This document shows positions 40,314 to 48,149 of a DNA stretch of 64,000 nt, piece by piece. Origin of the DNA: Agromyces rhizosphaerae (lineage in GTDB: Bacteria > Actinomycetota > Actinomycetes > Actinomycetales > Microbacteriaceae); contig NZ_BSDP01000001.1 of assembly GCF_027925245.1 (NCBI RefSeq), positions 2,232,001 to 2,296,000 on the forward strand, given 5' to 3'. The position numbers and the translations under genes were made by a program. The first letter of the stretch is position 1. Each line of letters starts with the position of its first letter. The notes beneath the pieces are model-generated. The model worked only from the letters and a program-made list of their open reading frames with translations, ran no database searches and had not been told where the DNA came from.

Positions 40314-40330
40314 GATAGCCCGGGGGTATC
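40314..40330. promoter_or_regulatory. CsoR-like copper operator before the multicopper oxidase
   Basis: GATAGCCCGGGGGTATC is a 17-bp palindrome with only the fifth base pair mismatched (GATA.CCC / GGG.TATC around a central base). Actinobacterial CsoR copper-sensing repressors bind sites of the type ATACCC...GGGTAT. It ends 1 base before the GTG at 40332 and lies downstream of a possible TAGCAT -10 element at 40297, so a bound repressor would block transcription. CsoR itself is not encoded in the window. Confidence 0.5.
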
Positions 40331-40331
40331 G

Positions 40332-41816
40332 GTGAGTGGTTCGATGACACGTCGACAGGTGCTGGCGCTGGGCGCGGTCGGCGTCGGCGCGGTCGCCGTG
40401 GGGGGAACCGCGCTCGTCGTCGCCAATCTCGGCTCCGAGGCGCCGGAGGGCACCGATCAGGGCGCGTCCGACGACGCGACGTCCTCGCCGGCCGGCGCGA
40501 CGGGATGGCACGAGCCCGAGGTGATCGAGTCGGTCGACGGCGTGCTCGATCTCGACCTCGAGCTCGCCCCGGCCGACGTCGTGCTGGGCGGCACCTCGGT
40601 GCGCATGCTCGCGTACAACGGCACCGTGCCGGGACCGACCCTGCACCTGCGACCGGGTGACCTGCTGCGCGTGCGCCTGCGCAACGGGCTCGACGAACCC
40701 ACCAACCTCCACACGCACGGGCTCGTCGTCTCCGCAGCGGAGAACAGCGACAACCCGTTCGTGCACATCGCGCCCGGCGACACGTTCGACTACGAGATCG
40801 CCCTGCCGGACGACCACCCGGTCGGCGTGTGCTGGTACCACCCGCACCACCACGGCATGGTGACAGACCAGCTGTTCGCCGGGCTGTACGGGGCGATCGT
40901 GGTGGACGACGAGGACTGGGCCGAGGTCGCGCCCCGGATCGTCGTCGTGTCGGACACCACGATCGCCGACGGCGCCGTCGCGACCGTGTCGCGGGCGGAG
41001 CGCATGCTGGGACGCACCGGCGAGACCCTGCTCACGAACGGAGGGGTCGCTCCCGAACTCGCAGCACCGCCCGGCGAGGACCAGCGGCTCCTCATCGTGA
41101 ACGCCTGCGCGAGCCGGTACCTCGACCTGCGGTTCGACGGCCTCGGCGCGCGCCTGCGCGGTCTCGACTCCGGCCACCTCGCCGAGTCGCCCGCGGACCG
41201 CCTCGTACTGGCTCCCGGCAACCGCGCCGACATGGTGGTCACGGTCCCGGACTCCGCCACGGCCGTGACGGCCGTCGGCTACGACCGCGGCGGCATGGGC
41301 ATGGGCATGATGAGCGGCGCATCCACGGTCGCACCCGACGCCGTCGTGCTCACCGTCGTGCCGGATGCCGCGGCCCCGGCGCCGAGCGTCGCCGACGCGA
41401 CCCCGGAGTCGCACCCCGACCTGCGCGACGCGGCGATCGACGGTACGCGCGCGCTCACGATGGAGATGAGCGCGGGTGCGGGCGCCGGCGGCATGCGCTT
41501 CCTGATCGACGGACGGGAATTCGCGCCTGGGCGCGTCGACCAGCAGGTGCGCATCGGCACGGTCGAGGAGTGGACGATCGAGAACACCTCGCCCATGGAC
41601 CATCCGTTCCACCTGCACATCTGGCCCATGCAGGTCGTGCGCGAAGGCGGCGGCGAGGTGCCGGGTCTCGATCTGCGCGACGTCGTCGACGTGCCCGCGG
41701 GCGGCGCCGTCACCGTGCGGATCGCGTTCGACCGCTTCCCCGGCCGCACGGTCTACCACTGCCATATCCTCGACCACGAAGACCTCGGCATGATGGGCGT
41801 GATCGAGGCCGGCTGA
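40332..41816 (+). CDS. Tat-exported multicopper oxidase
   Basis: This 494-residue protein probably oxidises Cu(I) or an organic substrate outside the membrane. The N-terminus carries a twin-arginine signal (MTRRQVLALGAVGVGAVAVG). All four copper-binding histidine segments are present: HTHG at 127-130, HPHHHG at 170-175, HPFHLH near 430 and HCHILDHEDLGMM from 476, which includes the type 1 Cys477 and an axial Met. A Met/Gly-rich stretch (GGMGMGMMSG) may bind extra copper, as in CueO. The start is GTG 40332 or ATG 40344; the latter leaves a shorter Tat n-region. A CsoR-like palindrome just upstream suggests copper induction. Confidence 0.9.
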   Translation: MSGSMTRRQVLALGAVGVGAVAVGGTALVVANLGSEAPEGTDQGASDDATSSPAGATGWHEPEVIESVDGVLDLDLELAPADVVLGGTSVRMLAYNGTVPGPTLHLRPGDLLRVRLRNGLDEPTNLHTHGLVVSAAENSDNPFVHIAPGDTFDYEIALPDDHPVGVCWYHPHHHGMVTDQLFAGLYGAIVVDDEDWAEVAPRIVVVSDTTIADGAVATVSRAERMLGRTGETLLTNGGVAPELAAPPGEDQRLLIVNACASRYLDLRFDGLGARLRGLDSGHLAESPADRLVLAPGNRADMVVTVPDSATAVTAVGYDRGGMGMGMMSGASTVAPDAVVLTVVPDAAAPAPSVADATPESHPDLRDAAIDGTRALTMEMSAGAGAGGMRFLIDGREFAPGRVDQQVRIGTVEEWTIENTSPMDHPFHLHIWPMQVVREGGGEVPGLDLRDVVDVPAGGAVTVRIAFDRFPGRTVYHCHILDHEDLGMMGVIEAG

Positions 41817-41843
41817 CGCCCGAGATCACGGCGATCGGATGCC

Positions 41844-42758
41844 TCAGGCGTCGCGCGCGCACCGGAAGCCGATGTGCGACTGCCCGGTGTCCTCGGCCTG
41901 GGGCGAGCGCGCGGCGGGCCGGAATCGCAGGCAGTAGTCGGGCGAGCAGAGGTGCGAGCCGCCCTTCAGCACCCGGCGGGGCATGTTCGGGAAGCCGTCC
42001 TGGGCGCTCGCCGAGGCGAGCAGGTTGGTGCGGCGGCCCGGGTCGACCGGGGTGTCCGACAGCTGCACGTGCCGGGGCGTGTAGTAGTCGCTCGTCCACT
42101 CCCAGACGTTGCCGGTCATGTCGTACAGGCCGTAGCCGTTGGCGGGGTAGGAGCCGACCGGCGCCGTGCCGCCGACGCCGCGGTTGTCGTACGGGAAGCG
42201 CCCGAGCCACGAGTTGGCGAGCGCCTCGCCCCCGGGGTACGGTTCGTCGCCCCACGCGAACCGGGCGCCGTCGAGGCCGCCGCGCGCGGCGTACTCGTGC
42301 TCGGCCTCGGTGGGCAGGCGCACGCCGGCCCACTCGGCGTAGGCGGTCGCGTCCTCGAAGGCGACGTGCACGACCGGATGCTGCGCGAGGTCGTCGATGC
42401 CTGAGTCCGGGCCGGACGGATGCCGCCAGCTCGCGCCGGGCTCCCACCGCCACCAGTTCCGCCAGTCGCGCAGGTCGACCGGGCCGGGCGTCGGGGTGAA
42501 GACCATCGCACCGGGAACGAGCTCGGCGGGGTCGACGCCCGGGAACTCGGCGGGGTCGAGCGGGCGCTCGGCGACGGTGACGTACCCGGTCGCATCCACG
42601 AACTCGGCGTACTGCGCGTTCGTCACCTCGTACCGGTCGATCTCGAAGGTCGCCACTGCGCGCTCGTGCACGGGCTGCTCGTCGGGGTAGAACTCCGTCG
42701 AGCCCATGCGGAACGTGCCGCCGGGGATCCGCACCATGTCCCTGGTCGAGGTCGCCAT
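41844..42758 (-). CDS. Formylglycine-generating enzyme (sulfatase-modifying factor)
   Basis: This 304-residue protein oxidises the active-site cysteine of sulfatases to formylglycine using oxygen and copper. The two cysteines that bind Cu(I) are both present, C271 and C276, in KGGSHLCSPDYCLRFRPAAR. The fold signatures MVRIPGGTFRMGS, VTNAQYAEFV, RLPTEAEHEYAARGG and DMTGNVWEWTSDYY are complete. The presence of both cysteines separates it from the many SUMF1-like proteins with other functions. No signal peptide is seen. The target is very likely the sulfatase at 38692-40191, the only sulfatase in view. It converges on the multicopper oxidase gene. Confidence 0.94.
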   Translation of the reverse strand: MATSTRDMVRIPGGTFRMGSTEFYPDEQPVHERAVATFEIDRYEVTNAQYAEFVDATGYVTVAERPLDPAEFPGVDPAELVPGAMVFTPTPGPVDLRDWRNWWRWEPGASWRHPSGPDSGIDDLAQHPVVHVAFEDATAYAEWAGVRLPTEAEHEYAARGGLDGARFAWGDEPYPGGEALANSWLGRFPYDNRGVGGTAPVGSYPANGYGLYDMTGNVWEWTSDYYTPRHVQLSDTPVDPGRRTNLLASASAQDGFPNMPRRVLKGGSHLCSPDYCLRFRPAARSPQAEDTGQSHIGFRCARDA

Positions 42759-42820
42759 GCCTCCACGTTAGTCCGGGGCCGGTGCCCCGGTCCGCGCGAC
42801 GGCCGTTCCGGCCGGCGCGC

Positions 42821-43582
42821 TCACTTCGCCACGAGCGTCGTCTCGAACGCGTAGAGGTCCGGGCGGTAGCAGTGGTGGCCGTACTCGACCGCGCGGCCCG
42901 AGTTGTCGAAGGCGACGCGCTCCATCGTGAGCACGGGGCCGCCGCGGTCGATGTCGAGCAGGTCGGACTCGTCGCCGTGGGCCCGCCGCGCGCCGATGCG
43001 CTGGTTGGCGACCTTGATCGTCACCCCGCGACCGCGGAGGATCTGGTAGAGCCCGCGCGCCTCGAGCTGCTCGGTCGTGATGTCGGCGAACTCGACCGGC
43101 AGGTAGTTCTCGAGCACCGCGACCGGCACGCCGTCGGTCGAGCGCTGCCGGCGCAAGTAGACGACGTCGCTGCCGACGGCCACGCCGAGCGCCTCTGCGG
43201 TGGCCTCGTCGGCCGGCTTCGTGTCGTGCTCGAGGACCCGGGTGCTCGGCTCGTGGTCCGACCCCTGCAGGTCCTCGTACAGGCTCGTCAGCTCCACCTG
43301 CCGGGTCACCTGGCCCTGCACCACCTGGGTGCCGATGCCGCGTCGCCGCACCAGCAGGCCCTTGTCGACGAGCTCCTGCATCGCGCGGCGGATGGTCGGC
43401 CGCGAGAGGCCGAGGCGCTTGCCGATGGCGATCTCGTTCTCGAGCCTCGCGCCCGCCGGCACCTCACCCGACCGGATCGCCCGCTCCAGCGCCTGGGCGA
43501 CCTGGAAGTAGAGCGGCACCGGGCCCGTGCGGTCGATGTCGGTGAGCAGGTCGTCGAGTCGGATCGTGTCGGCATCGGGCAT
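42821..43582 (-). CDS. iolR: GntR-family transcriptional regulator (IolR)
   Basis: This 253-residue protein has a GntR winged-helix domain at about residues 20-90 (ALERAIRSGEVPAGARLENE, LGLSRPTIRRAMQELVDKG). A UTRA effector domain of the HutC subfamily follows (DIDRGGPVLTMERVAFDNSG near the end). It is divergent from iolC, the same place that IolR has in the Corynebacterium glutamicum inositol cluster, so it is read as the inositol-responsive repressor. The start at 43582 is preferred because GGAGGAG lies 6-7 bases upstream on the minus strand; an in-frame ATG at 43603 would put that ribosome site inside the gene. Two operator copies lie between it and iolC. Confidence 0.87.
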   Translation of the reverse strand: MPDADTIRLDDLLTDIDRTGPVPLYFQVAQALERAIRSGEVPAGARLENEIAIGKRLGLSRPTIRRAMQELVDKGLLVRRRGIGTQVVQGQVTRQVELTSLYEDLQGSDHEPSTRVLEHDTKPADEATAEALGVAVGSDVVYLRRQRSTDGVPVAVLENYLPVEFADITTEQLEARGLYQILRGRGVTIKVANQRIGARRAHGDESDLLDIDRGGPVLTMERVAFDNSGRAVEYGHHCYRPDLYAFETTLVAK

Positions 43583-43613
43583 GGTCCGCTCCTCCGGGGG
43601 CATGACGTCGTTA

Positions 43614-43623
43614 TGTCATGACA
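43614..43623. promoter_or_regulatory. IolR operator copy 1 (TGTCATGACA)
   Basis: A perfect 10-bp palindrome, 31 bases from the iolR start. It fits the motif reported for C. glutamicum IolR as I recall it (KGWCHTRACA), and it shares the pattern TGTNAKGACA with three other sites in the window. It is placed for autoregulation of iolR. Confidence 0.6.
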
Positions 43624-43703
43624 ATGATACGTCCACGACGGTTTGTCCGTGCGAGCGGGCCGCCGGAGCGTCGCCCACTTGCGCTGCATCCGGCTTGTGC
43701 TAT

Positions 43704-43713
43704 TGTTAGGACA
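43704..43713. promoter_or_regulatory. IolR operator copy 2 (TGTTAGGACA)
   Basis: It lies 54 bases before the iolC start and overlaps the likely iolC promoter; TATTGT and TATAGA sequences nearby can serve as -10 elements. It matches TGTNAKGACA. Confidence 0.55.
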
Positions 43714-43767
43714 TATAGACCGAATCCGGTCGACGACGACGAGACACAGAGGGGTGTACAGCGGAGT

Positions 43768-44721
43768 ATGACGGTGCACACGGATCCCATGGACGTCCTG
43801 GCGATCGGTCGCCTCGGCGTCGACATCTACCCCCTCCAGGACGGAGTGGGCCTCGAGGACGTCGAGACGTTCGGCAAGTACCTCGGCGGCAGCGCGGCGA
43901 ACGTGACGGTGGCCGGCGCGCGCCACGGTCGGCGCACCGCGCTGGTCTCCCGGGTGGGCGACGATCCGTTCGGCCGTTACCTCCTGCGCGAGCTCGAGCG
44001 GCTCGGCGTCGACAACCGGTACGTTCCGGTCGACCCCGACCTGCCCACCCCGGTCACGTTCTGCGAGATCTTCCCGCCCGACGACTTCCCGATCTACTTC
44101 TACCGCGAGCCGAAGGCGCCCGACCTCGCCATCACCGAGGCCGACCTCGACCTCGATGCAGTGCGTGCGGCGCGCATCCTCTGGTTCACGGCAACCGGGC
44201 TCACCCAGGAGCCGAGCCGCTCGACGCACCTCGCGGCCCTCGCCGCGCGAACCGAGGGGCACACGATCTTCGACCTCGACTACCGTGCGATCTTCTGGCC
44301 CGGCGTCGAGGTGGCGCGCGAGCAGGTCGGTCGTGCGCTCGAGCACGCCACGATCGCGATCGGCAACCGCGAGGAGTGCGAGGTCGCGGTCGGCGAGACC
44401 GAGCCCATGCGCGCCGCCGACGCCCTGCTGGAGCGCGGCGTCGAGCTCGCGGTGGTCAAGCAGGGCCCGAAGGGCGTGCTCGCGAAGACGCGCGACGAGA
44501 CCGTCGAGGTGCCGCCCCACTGGGTGGACGTCATCAACGGGCTCGGCGCGGGCGACGCGTTCGGCGGCGCCTTCTGCCACGGCCTGCTCGCGGGCTGGGA
44601 CCTGGAGCGGATGCTGCGGTTCGCGAACGTGGCCGGCGCGGTCGTCGCGTCCCGCCGCGAGTGCTCGACGGCGATGCCGACCGAATCCGAGGTGCTGGCG
44701 CTCCTCGGGGAGGAGGACTGA
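43768..44721 (+). CDS. iolC: 5-dehydro-2-deoxygluconokinase
   Basis: This 317-residue PfkB-family kinase phosphorylates 2-deoxy-5-keto-D-gluconate in inositol breakdown. It has LAIGRLGVDIYPLQDGVGLE at the start, the substrate motif FGKYLGGSAANVTVAGARHG, and the ATP/catalytic signature GLGAGDAFGGAFCHG with D263 as base. The start ATG at 43768 fits the family N-terminus; frames further upstream cross the operator region. It is the first gene of the long iol operon and is followed 1 base later by the aldolase-like gene. Confidence 0.93.
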   Translation: MTVHTDPMDVLAIGRLGVDIYPLQDGVGLEDVETFGKYLGGSAANVTVAGARHGRRTALVSRVGDDPFGRYLLRELERLGVDNRYVPVDPDLPTPVTFCEIFPPDDFPIYFYREPKAPDLAITEADLDLDAVRAARILWFTATGLTQEPSRSTHLAALAARTEGHTIFDLDYRAIFWPGVEVAREQVGRALEHATIAIGNREECEVAVGETEPMRAADALLERGVELAVVKQGPKGVLAKTRDETVEVPPHWVDVINGLGAGDAFGGAFCHGLLAGWDLERMLRFANVAGAVVASRRECSTAMPTESEVLALLGEED

Positions 44722-44722
44722 G

Positions 44723-45634
44723 ATGACCTCGTCGATTCCGGGGCCGGCCGACTTCGCGCGACTGCGCGAACTGCGCGCCCGCCACCCCGAGCAGCTGCAG
44801 GCGGCGTACGAGCGTCGCACGCGCAGGGACATCCTGCGGGGCGACGGGCGGCTGTTCATCGTGGCCGCGGACCACCCCGCGCGCGGCGCGCTCGCCGTGG
44901 GGCGGAACGCGACCGCGATGGCCGACCGGTACGACCTCCTCGAGCGTCTGGCCGTCGCACTCGACCGCCCGGGCGTGGACGGCGTGCTCGGCACGCCCGA
45001 CATCCTCGACGACCTCGCCGGCCTCGGGCTGCTCGACGACAAGATCCTCGTCGGCTCGATGAACCGGGGCGGGCTGCGCGGCGCGCGCTTCGAGATGGAC
45101 GACCGCTACACCGGCTACGACGTGGACTCCATGGTCGCGTCGGGCATCGACTTCGCAAAGACGCTCATCCGCGTGAACCTCGACGACCCCGGCACGGCGG
45201 CGACGCTCGAGGCGACCGCCGCCGCCGTCACCGAGGCCGCCGGGGCCCGCCTGCCGATCATGCTCGAGCCGTTCATGAGCCGCTGGGCCGACGGGCGGAT
45301 CGTCAACGACCTCACCACCGACGACGTGATCCTCTCGATCGCGATCGCCTCGGGGCTCGGGGCGAGCAGCGCCTACACGTGGATGAAGCTGCCCGTCGTC
45401 GACGACATGGAGCGCGTCATGGCGTCCACGACCATGCCCACGCTGCTGCTCGGCGGCGACTCGGGCGCCGACCCCGACCAGACGTTCGCGGCCTGGGAGG
45501 ACGCGCTCGCCCTGCCCGGGGTGCGCGGCCTCACCGTCGGCCGCACGCTGCTCTACCCGCCCGACGGCGACGTCGCCGCGGCCGTCGACATCGCCGCCGG
45601 CCTCGTCCACGCCGACCTGCTCACCGCACGCTGA
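44723..45634 (+). CDS. Cgl0159-type (beta/alpha)8 aldolase-like protein of the iol operon
   Basis: This 303-residue barrel protein resembles the gene found between iolC and iolA in Corynebacterium-type inositol clusters. It contains LFIVAADHPARGALAVG near the N-terminus, SGIDFAKTLIRVNLDD with a candidate Schiff-base lysine, and TMPTLLLGGDSGADPDQ with a phosphate-binding pattern. Its position suggests that it replaces the classical IolJ aldolase, splitting 2-deoxy-5-keto-gluconate 6-phosphate into dihydroxyacetone phosphate and malonate semialdehyde. That activity is inferred from the pathway gap, since no other iolJ is present in the window. It is translated 1 base after iolC. Confidence 0.75.
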   Translation: MTSSIPGPADFARLRELRARHPEQLQAAYERRTRRDILRGDGRLFIVAADHPARGALAVGRNATAMADRYDLLERLAVALDRPGVDGVLGTPDILDDLAGLGLLDDKILVGSMNRGGLRGARFEMDDRYTGYDVDSMVASGIDFAKTLIRVNLDDPGTAATLEATAAAVTEAAGARLPIMLEPFMSRWADGRIVNDLTTDDVILSIAIASGLGASSAYTWMKLPVVDDMERVMASTTMPTLLLGGDSGADPDQTFAAWEDALALPGVRGLTVGRTLLYPPDGDVAAAVDIAAGLVHADLLTAR

Positions 45635-45647
45635 AGGAGATCCCCGC

Positions 45648-47198
45648 ATGAGCCTCACCGAGACCGCCGCCGCAGGCGTCACCACGCCCGATGCGCCCGT
45701 CATCCCGCACTGGATCGACGGCGCCGAGCGGCCCTCGACGAGCGGGCGCACCGCGCCCGTGTACAACCCCGCCACCGGCCGGGTCGCGGCGCACGTCGCG
45801 CTGGCCGACCAGGCCGAGATCGACGAGGCGATCGCCTCGGCGCAGCGCGGGTTCGAGGTCTGGAGCGGCTGGTCCATCGCCAAGCGCCAGACCGTGCTGT
45901 TCGCGTTCCGCGAGCTGCTGAACGCCCGCAAGGGCGAGCTGGCCGAGATCATCACGGCCGAGCACGGCAAGGTCGTCTCCGACGCGATGGGCGAGATCCT
46001 TCGCGGGCAGGAGGTCGTCGAGCTCGCGACGGGCTTCCCGCACCTGCTGAAGGGCGCGTACACCGAGAACGCGTCGACCGGCGTCGACGTCTACTCGCTG
46101 CGGCAGCCGCTCGGCGTCGTCGGCGTGATCAGCCCGTTCAACTTCCCGGCGATGGTGCCGATGTGGTTCTTCCCGATCGCGATCGCGGCGGGCAACGCGG
46201 TGGTCGTGAAGCCCAGCGAGAAGGACCCGTCCGCCTCGCTCTGGCTGGCGCGGCTGTGGGCCGAGGCAGGCCTGCCCGAGGGCGTGTTCACCGTGCTGCA
46301 GGGCGACAAGCTCGCGGTCGACGGGCTGCTGACCAGCCCGACCGTGCAGTCGATCTCGTTCGTCGGGTCGACGCCGATCGCGCAGTACATCTACGAGACC
46401 GCGTCGAAGCACGGCAAGCGCGTGCAGGCACTCGGCGGTGCGAAGAACCACATGCTCGTGCTGCCCGACGCCGACCTCGACCTGGTCGCCGACCAGGCGG
46501 TGAACGCCGGGTACGGCGCCGCGGGCGAGCGGTGCATGGCCATCTCGGTCGTGCTCGCCGTCGAGCCGGTCGCCGACGACCTGATCGCGAAGATCCGCGA
46601 GCGCATCGGCCGTCTGCGGATCGGAAACGGCGCAGGCGGCCCGGCCGGCGAGCCCGACATGGGGCCGTTGATCACCGACGTGCACCGTGACAAGGTGTCG
46701 GGATATGTGGACATCGCCGAGGCGGACGGTGCCACGGTCGTCGTCGACGGCCGCGGGCTCGGTGTCGACGGCCACGAGGACGGCTTCTGGTTCGGGCCGA
46801 CGCTGCTCGACCGTGTGCCCACCACGTCGCGGGCGTACACCGAGGAGATCTTCGGCCCGGTGCTCTCGGTCGTGCGGGTCGAGTCGTTCCAGGAGGGCAT
46901 GGACCTCATCAACTCCGGCGCGTTCGGCAACGGCACCGCGATCTTCACCAACGACGGCGGCGCCGCACGCCGCTTCCAGACCGAGGTGCAGGTCGGCATG
47001 ATCGGCATCAACGTGCCGATCCCGGTCCCGGTCGCGTACCACTCGTTCGGCGGCTGGAAGTCGTCGCTGTTCGGCGACGCGAAGGCGTACGGGGTCCACG
47101 GGTTCGACTTCTTCACCCGCGAGAAGGCCATCACCAGCCGCTGGCTCGACCCCGCCACCCACGGCGGCATCAACCTCGGCTTCCCCCAGAACCACTAG
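45648..47198 (+). CDS. iolA: Methylmalonate-semialdehyde dehydrogenase (CoA-acylating)
   Basis: This 516-residue aldehyde dehydrogenase converts malonate semialdehyde, the inositol product, to acetyl-CoA and CO2. The nucleophile C296 lies in GAAGERCMAISVVLA, the variant typical of the CoA-acylating MmsA/IolA branch. The glycine-rich NAD loop and GGAKNHMLVLPDADLD are also present, and the C-terminal region YHSFGGWKSSLFGD is conserved. It begins 13 bases after the aldolase-like gene with GGAG upstream and precedes iolB. Confidence 0.94.
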   Translation: MSLTETAAAGVTTPDAPVIPHWIDGAERPSTSGRTAPVYNPATGRVAAHVALADQAEIDEAIASAQRGFEVWSGWSIAKRQTVLFAFRELLNARKGELAEIITAEHGKVVSDAMGEILRGQEVVELATGFPHLLKGAYTENASTGVDVYSLRQPLGVVGVISPFNFPAMVPMWFFPIAIAAGNAVVVKPSEKDPSASLWLARLWAEAGLPEGVFTVLQGDKLAVDGLLTSPTVQSISFVGSTPIAQYIYETASKHGKRVQALGGAKNHMLVLPDADLDLVADQAVNAGYGAAGERCMAISVVLAVEPVADDLIAKIRERIGRLRIGNGAGGPAGEPDMGPLITDVHRDKVSGYVDIAEADGATVVVDGRGLGVDGHEDGFWFGPTLLDRVPTTSRAYTEEIFGPVLSVVRVESFQEGMDLINSGAFGNGTAIFTNDGGAARRFQTEVQVGMIGINVPIPVPVAYHSFGGWKSSLFGDAKAYGVHGFDFFTREKAITSRWLDPATHGGINLGFPQNH

Positions 47199-47234
47199 GC
47201 CGCGCACGCGGTTCGAGAGACAGGACAGGGCACG

Positions 47235-48149
47235 ATGAGCACCACCGACCAGCGCTGGTTCCACCCCCGCGGCGCCCTCGCGCGCGACGGGTGGGAGAGC
47301 GTCGTCGATGCGTCGACGCCCGGGTGGGCGCACACCGGCCTCCGCGTCGCGGAGCTCCGCGACGGCGACCGCCTGGACCTCGACGGCGGCGACGTCGAGC
47401 GCATCGTGGTGCCGCTCGCCGGAGCGTTCCGGGTGACCCACGATGACGGCTCCGGCATCGCCGAGACCGTGCTCGAGGGTCGCCGCTCGGTGTTCCACGG
47501 CCCGACCGACGTGCTCTACCTCGGAGCCGGCACGAGCGCTGCCGTCACCGGCGAGGGTCGCGTCGCGGTGGCCGAGGCACCGACCGCTGAGCGCCGGCCC
47601 GCCCGGTCCATCCCGGCGGCGTCCACCCCGGTCGAGCTGCGGGGCGCGGGGGCGTCGAGTCGCCAGGTGCACAACTTCGGCACCCCGGAGGCGCTCGACG
47701 CCGCCCGGCTCATCGTGTGCGAGGTCGTGACCCCCGCCGAGAACTGGTCGTCCTACCCGCCGCACAAGCACGACGAGCACGTGCCGGGGCACGAGTCGCG
47801 CCTCGAGGAGATCTACTACTTCGAGGCCGCGCCGACTCGCGGAGCACAGGCGGGAGCGGATGCCGCCTTCGGCATGTTCAGCGCGTACTCGTCGCCCGCC
47901 GGCGAGATCGACATCAACGCGATGGTGCGCACGGGCGACATCGCGCTCGTGCCGTACGGCTACCACGGGCCCGCGGTCGCGGCCCCGGGGTACGACCTCT
48001 ACTACCTGAACGTGATGGCGGGGCCCGACCCCGAGCGCGAATGGCGCATCAGCGACGACCCGGCGCACGCCTGGGTCCGCGACACCTGGGCGGACCAGCC
48101 GTTCGATCCCAGGCTTCCCTATGGCGACGACGAGGAGGGCCGGCACTGA
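47235..48149 (+). CDS. iolB: 5-deoxy-glucuronate isomerase
   Basis: This 304-residue bicupin isomerises 5-deoxy-glucuronate to 2-deoxy-5-keto-gluconate. The metal-site motif YPPHKHDEHVPGHESRLEEI (around residue 175) and the second part VPYGYHGPAVAAPGYDLYYLN are characteristic. The stop TGA overlaps the iolD ATG (TGATG), so the two are translationally coupled. Confidence 0.93.
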   Translation: MSTTDQRWFHPRGALARDGWESVVDASTPGWAHTGLRVAELRDGDRLDLDGGDVERIVVPLAGAFRVTHDDGSGIAETVLEGRRSVFHGPTDVLYLGAGTSAAVTGEGRVAVAEAPTAERRPARSIPAASTPVELRGAGASSRQVHNFGTPEALDAARLIVCEVVTPAENWSSYPPHKHDEHVPGHESRLEEIYYFEAAPTRGAQAGADAAFGMFSAYSSPAGEIDINAMVRTGDIALVPYGYHGPAVAAPGYDLYYLNVMAGPDPEREWRISDDPAHAWVRDTWADQPFDPRLPYGDDEEGRH

